Of a stretch of DNA of 64,000 nucleotides, positions 62,180 through 64,000 are shown in pieces. The stretch comes from Brachymonas wangyanguii (GTDB lineage: Bacteria > Pseudomonadota > Gammaproteobacteria > Burkholderiales > Burkholderiaceae_C), in the NCBI RefSeq assembly GCF_045055315.1, contig NZ_CP173677.1, positions 1,240,001-1,304,000 of the forward strand, given 5' to 3'. Both the position numbers and the translations under genes were made by a program. Every line of letters starts with the position of its first letter. Positions within the stretch are counted from its first letter, which is position 1. The notes beneath the pieces are model-generated. The model had not been told where the DNA came from, did not search any database, and saw nothing but the letters and a program-made list of their open reading frames with translations.

Positions 62180-62740
62180 TCAGAACTTGCGCTGGTAGTA
62201 CAGCAGGCCAAACTCCACGCCATCGTTCGGTTTCTTGATGCCGGCGTTGGAGATGTGCACGCCACGCAGGCCGACCGTATTCAGCTGTTTCGGACCCCAC
62301 TGGTAACCCACGCCCAGCATGTCGGAGAACTGGAAGGCGGTCGACATATTCGTATCGGACGACAGGCTGGTGTCGGAAATCAGGCGCACGCCGATCGAGC
62401 CTTCGACAAACAGGCGCTTGCCATGGTCACCCAGCGGGCGGATCATGCGCAGCACCGGCGAGTAGCCAAATTCGACGATATGGTTGCCGTGTCTGGGGTC
62501 CCAGAGGCCCAGCTCGATCTCATGGCGCAGGCCCAGATGCCATGTGTCGCCTTGCCACAGCGGCTGTTCACGATCCCAGCCGGCGATGATGCTGGCCTTG
62601 GTCGTGTGGTCGGTGCCGCGGCCAGCAGTGATGCCCAAGTCGGTGGCCAGTACCTGGCTGCCAGTGGCCAGCAGCAAGCTGGCAAGGCCGATGCTGGGCA
62701 GGGCGGACAAGGAGGAGCGGAGAGAGTGGAATGCAGGCAT
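62180..62740 (-). CDS. pagL: Lipid A 3-O-deacylase PagL-like
   Basis: This 186-residue outer-membrane protein has a signal peptide (SIGLASLLLATGSQVLA) and an eight-strand beta-barrel pattern ending in Phe. The catalytic pair is in HISNAGIKKPNDGVEFG, the PagL His-Ser motif. PagL removes the 3-O acyl chain from lipid A. ATG at 62740 (MPAFHSLRSS) is preferred. It is upstream of the efflux operon on the same strand, with a hairpin between, so probably a separate transcript. Confidence 0.88.
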   Translation of the reverse strand: MPAFHSLRSSLSALPSIGLASLLLATGSQVLATDLGITAGRGTDHTTKASIIAGWDREQPLWQGDTWHLGLRHEIELGLWDPRHGNHIVEFGYSPVLRMIRPLGDHGKRLFVEGSIGVRLISDTSLSSDTNMSTAFQFSDMLGVGYQWGPKQLNTVGLRGVHISNAGIKKPNDGVEFGLLYYQRKF

Positions 62741-63120
62741 GAAAATCACAGGATCAAGAGAAAAATGCAAGCGCTATCTTGGCATTGATGGACGCACATA
62801 CGATGGGCACACAACAATTTCGCCCTCACGGATATGGTCATATCAACAGCCAGTTGCAGATTCGGGCGGATTGCTGGCAAGACGCCGACGGAGCCTCCAA
62901 GGTAAGGCAGCAAGCATCTGCCGTGCGGCCAGTATCTGGCGCATTTGCGACAGAAAAGTGTCCTGTTGCGACGGATTGGCGCATCGGGACTACAAAATTC
63001 CTGTTTCGGCTTAATCTGTCAGGCTTGTGCTTTTTGTACCAGCAGAAAGCGTGTGGATGCCGAACGTCTTGTGCCGTTCCTGGCGGCCAGCTTCCCCGTT
63101 CCACTCATCGAACTCGACCC
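62741..63120. other. Gene-free region between pagL and the AraC-type gene
   Basis: These 380 bp lie between two divergent genes and must hold both promoters. I see no convincing -35/-10 pair, hairpin or repeat. Short frames present are shadows. Confidence 0.4.
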
Positions 63121-64000
63121 ATGCAAAACTTCACCGTCGCGGCATCGCTGGCCTATCTGCTGATCGACATGCTGCCGGTCGAAGCCCGGAACCTGGATCA
63201 GCTGTGCCAGCAGGCCGGTATACGCCGTGAAGACCTGGATCACCCGGACAAGCGCATGCCCAAGCCGGCGTTCATGAAGCTGGCCGTGCACATCGCCGCA
63301 CAGCTGGATGATGAAGAACTGGCCTTGCTGACCTACCAGAACATCCACCCGGGCACGCTGCAAATCGTCGGCTACCTGATGCTGAGCAGCAACAGCATGC
63401 TGCAGGCCTTGCAAAAGCTGCAACATTACGCACCCCTGCTGGATGAAAGCCTGGAGGTGGAGTTGCGGCGCGAAGCCCAGGGCTACCGCTTGTCCCTGCA
63501 CCCGCGTGACAACAGTGCCATGCCACGCATCCTCATGGATGCAGAACTGATGACGCTGTTTGGTTTTTTGACCCAGCTGCGCAATGGCCGGCCCTTGCTG
63601 GTGCATGAACTCACGCTGACATACACCGATCCGGGCGTTGAGCTGCTGCGCTGGATCGAGATGCAGCAGATCCGTCTGTTGTGCGGTGCCGACCGGATTT
63701 CCATGTTGCTCGATGCACAACAGCTGGAAGAAGAAGGCCTGCCGGTTTCGCCGATGCTGGCCGAGGTACACCAGCGTCTGGCCGACTACCAGCTGGAAGA
63801 GCTGCGCGCCAACTACCCGGTCTATCTGCGCGTGCGCCAGTTGATCATCGAACGGCTGGAACAGCGTGCGCCCACCATCGAGGAAATTGCCGAAGCGCTG
63901 CACATGACGCCGCGCAGCCTGCAGCGTGCCTTGCAGACCGAGGGTTACCAGTACCGCCAGTTGCTTTCGGATGCGCGCCAGGAAATGGCCAGATTGCTGC
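63121..64000 (+). CDS. AraC-family transcriptional regulator (5' part)
   Basis: The frame is open from ATG 63121 to the window end, so 293 residues are seen and the C-terminus is cut. The N-terminal ~190 residues match the arabinose-binding type domain of OruR-like AraC regulators (NIHPGTLQIVGYLMLSSNSMLQALQKLQHYAPLL). The first HTH follows: RVRQLIIERLEQRAPTIEEIAEALHMTPRSLQRALQTEGYQYRQLL. The second HTH lies beyond the end. Target genes are unknown; pagL is divergent and could be one. Confidence 0.85.
   Translation, partial: MQNFTVAASLAYLLIDMLPVEARNLDQLCQQAGIRREDLDHPDKRMPKPAFMKLAVHIAAQLDDEELALLTYQNIHPGTLQIVGYLMLSSNSMLQALQKLQHYAPLLDESLEVELRREAQGYRLSLHPRDNSAMPRILMDAELMTLFGFLTQLRNGRPLLVHELTLTYTDPGVELLRWIEMQQIRLLCGADRISMLLDAQQLEEEGLPVSPMLAEVHQRLADYQLEELRANYPVYLRVRQLIIERLEQRAPTIEEIAEALHMTPRSLQRALQTEGYQYRQLLSDARQEMARLL

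Noticed and set aside
1..64000. tRNA, rRNA, CRISPR arrays, insertion sequences and phage genes
   Set aside because: I read through looking for T-arm-like GGTTCRANYCC sequences, evenly spaced direct repeats, transposase motifs and integrases and saw none; a tRNAscan or ISfinder search would be needed to be certain.

Overview
This window is a GC-rich stretch of a betaproteobacterial chromosome, most likely order Burkholderiales. The evidence is the gene order ilvB-ilvH-ilvC-psd-pssA-leuA, glnB directly after nadE, a PHA phasin, an EF-P with Arg at position 32, a second stand-alone infA, and the tesA/ABC ATPase divergent pair. I would not name a genus. Almost everything is core housekeeping. I found no rRNA, tRNA, insertion sequence, phage gene or CRISPR array.

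Layout. 1-9.5 kb: the 3' end of hemW, a Fur-family regulator, a FemAB-like acyltransferase, a DUF2868/DUF3482 pair, glutamine-dependent NAD synthetase, glnB, a LOG-family protein, dgkA and an RDD membrane protein. Three adjacent genes here (DUF2868, DUF3482, nadE) each carry one single-base frameshift at a homopolymer. 9.6-16.8 kb: branched-chain amino acid genes ilvBHC, phospholipid genes psd and pssA, then leuA behind what looks like a complete transcription attenuator: a leader peptide with three consecutive Leu codons, an antiterminator and a terminator. 17-25 kb: an unusually long PbpG-type endopeptidase, an IclR regulator, bpt-ung-aat (two N-degron transferases flanking uracil-DNA glycosylase), DUF302 and the rRNA hydroxylase rlhA. 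25-29 kb: a minus-strand run selO, msrB, yciB, bolA, ppiC with a protein-redox and chaperone flavour. 29-34 kb: an acyl-CoA synthetase, a secreted basic protein, an SDR dehydrogenase, a patatin lipoprotein and a phasin with a clear promoter and a palindrome over its start site. 34-45 kb: rmuC, a Cys-repeat lipoprotein, a second LOG protein, efp, dut, mnmC, yggX, acs, fbp and infA. 45-55.6 kb: pepN, prfB with its programmed frameshift, ppa, tesA, a YbbA-like ATPase, a 5'-truncated OmpA fragment in an AT-rich patch, rlmB, a small lipoprotein and a YgiQ-type radical SAM protein. 55.6-64 kb: a minus-strand efflux operon (NodT-type outer membrane factor, HlyD adaptor, RbbA-like double-ATPase/permease fusion, YhhJ-like permease), a PagL lipid A deacylase and the 5' part of an AraC-family regulator.

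The most interesting signals are regulatory RNA features in the branched-chain amino acid region (the leuA attenuator at 15079-15190 and paired hairpins between ilvB and ilvH), the roughly 390-residue extension on PbpG, the promoter plus about 290-nt leader of infA, and the truncated OmpA gene beside AT-rich sequence. I did not see a wholly novel multi-gene system.
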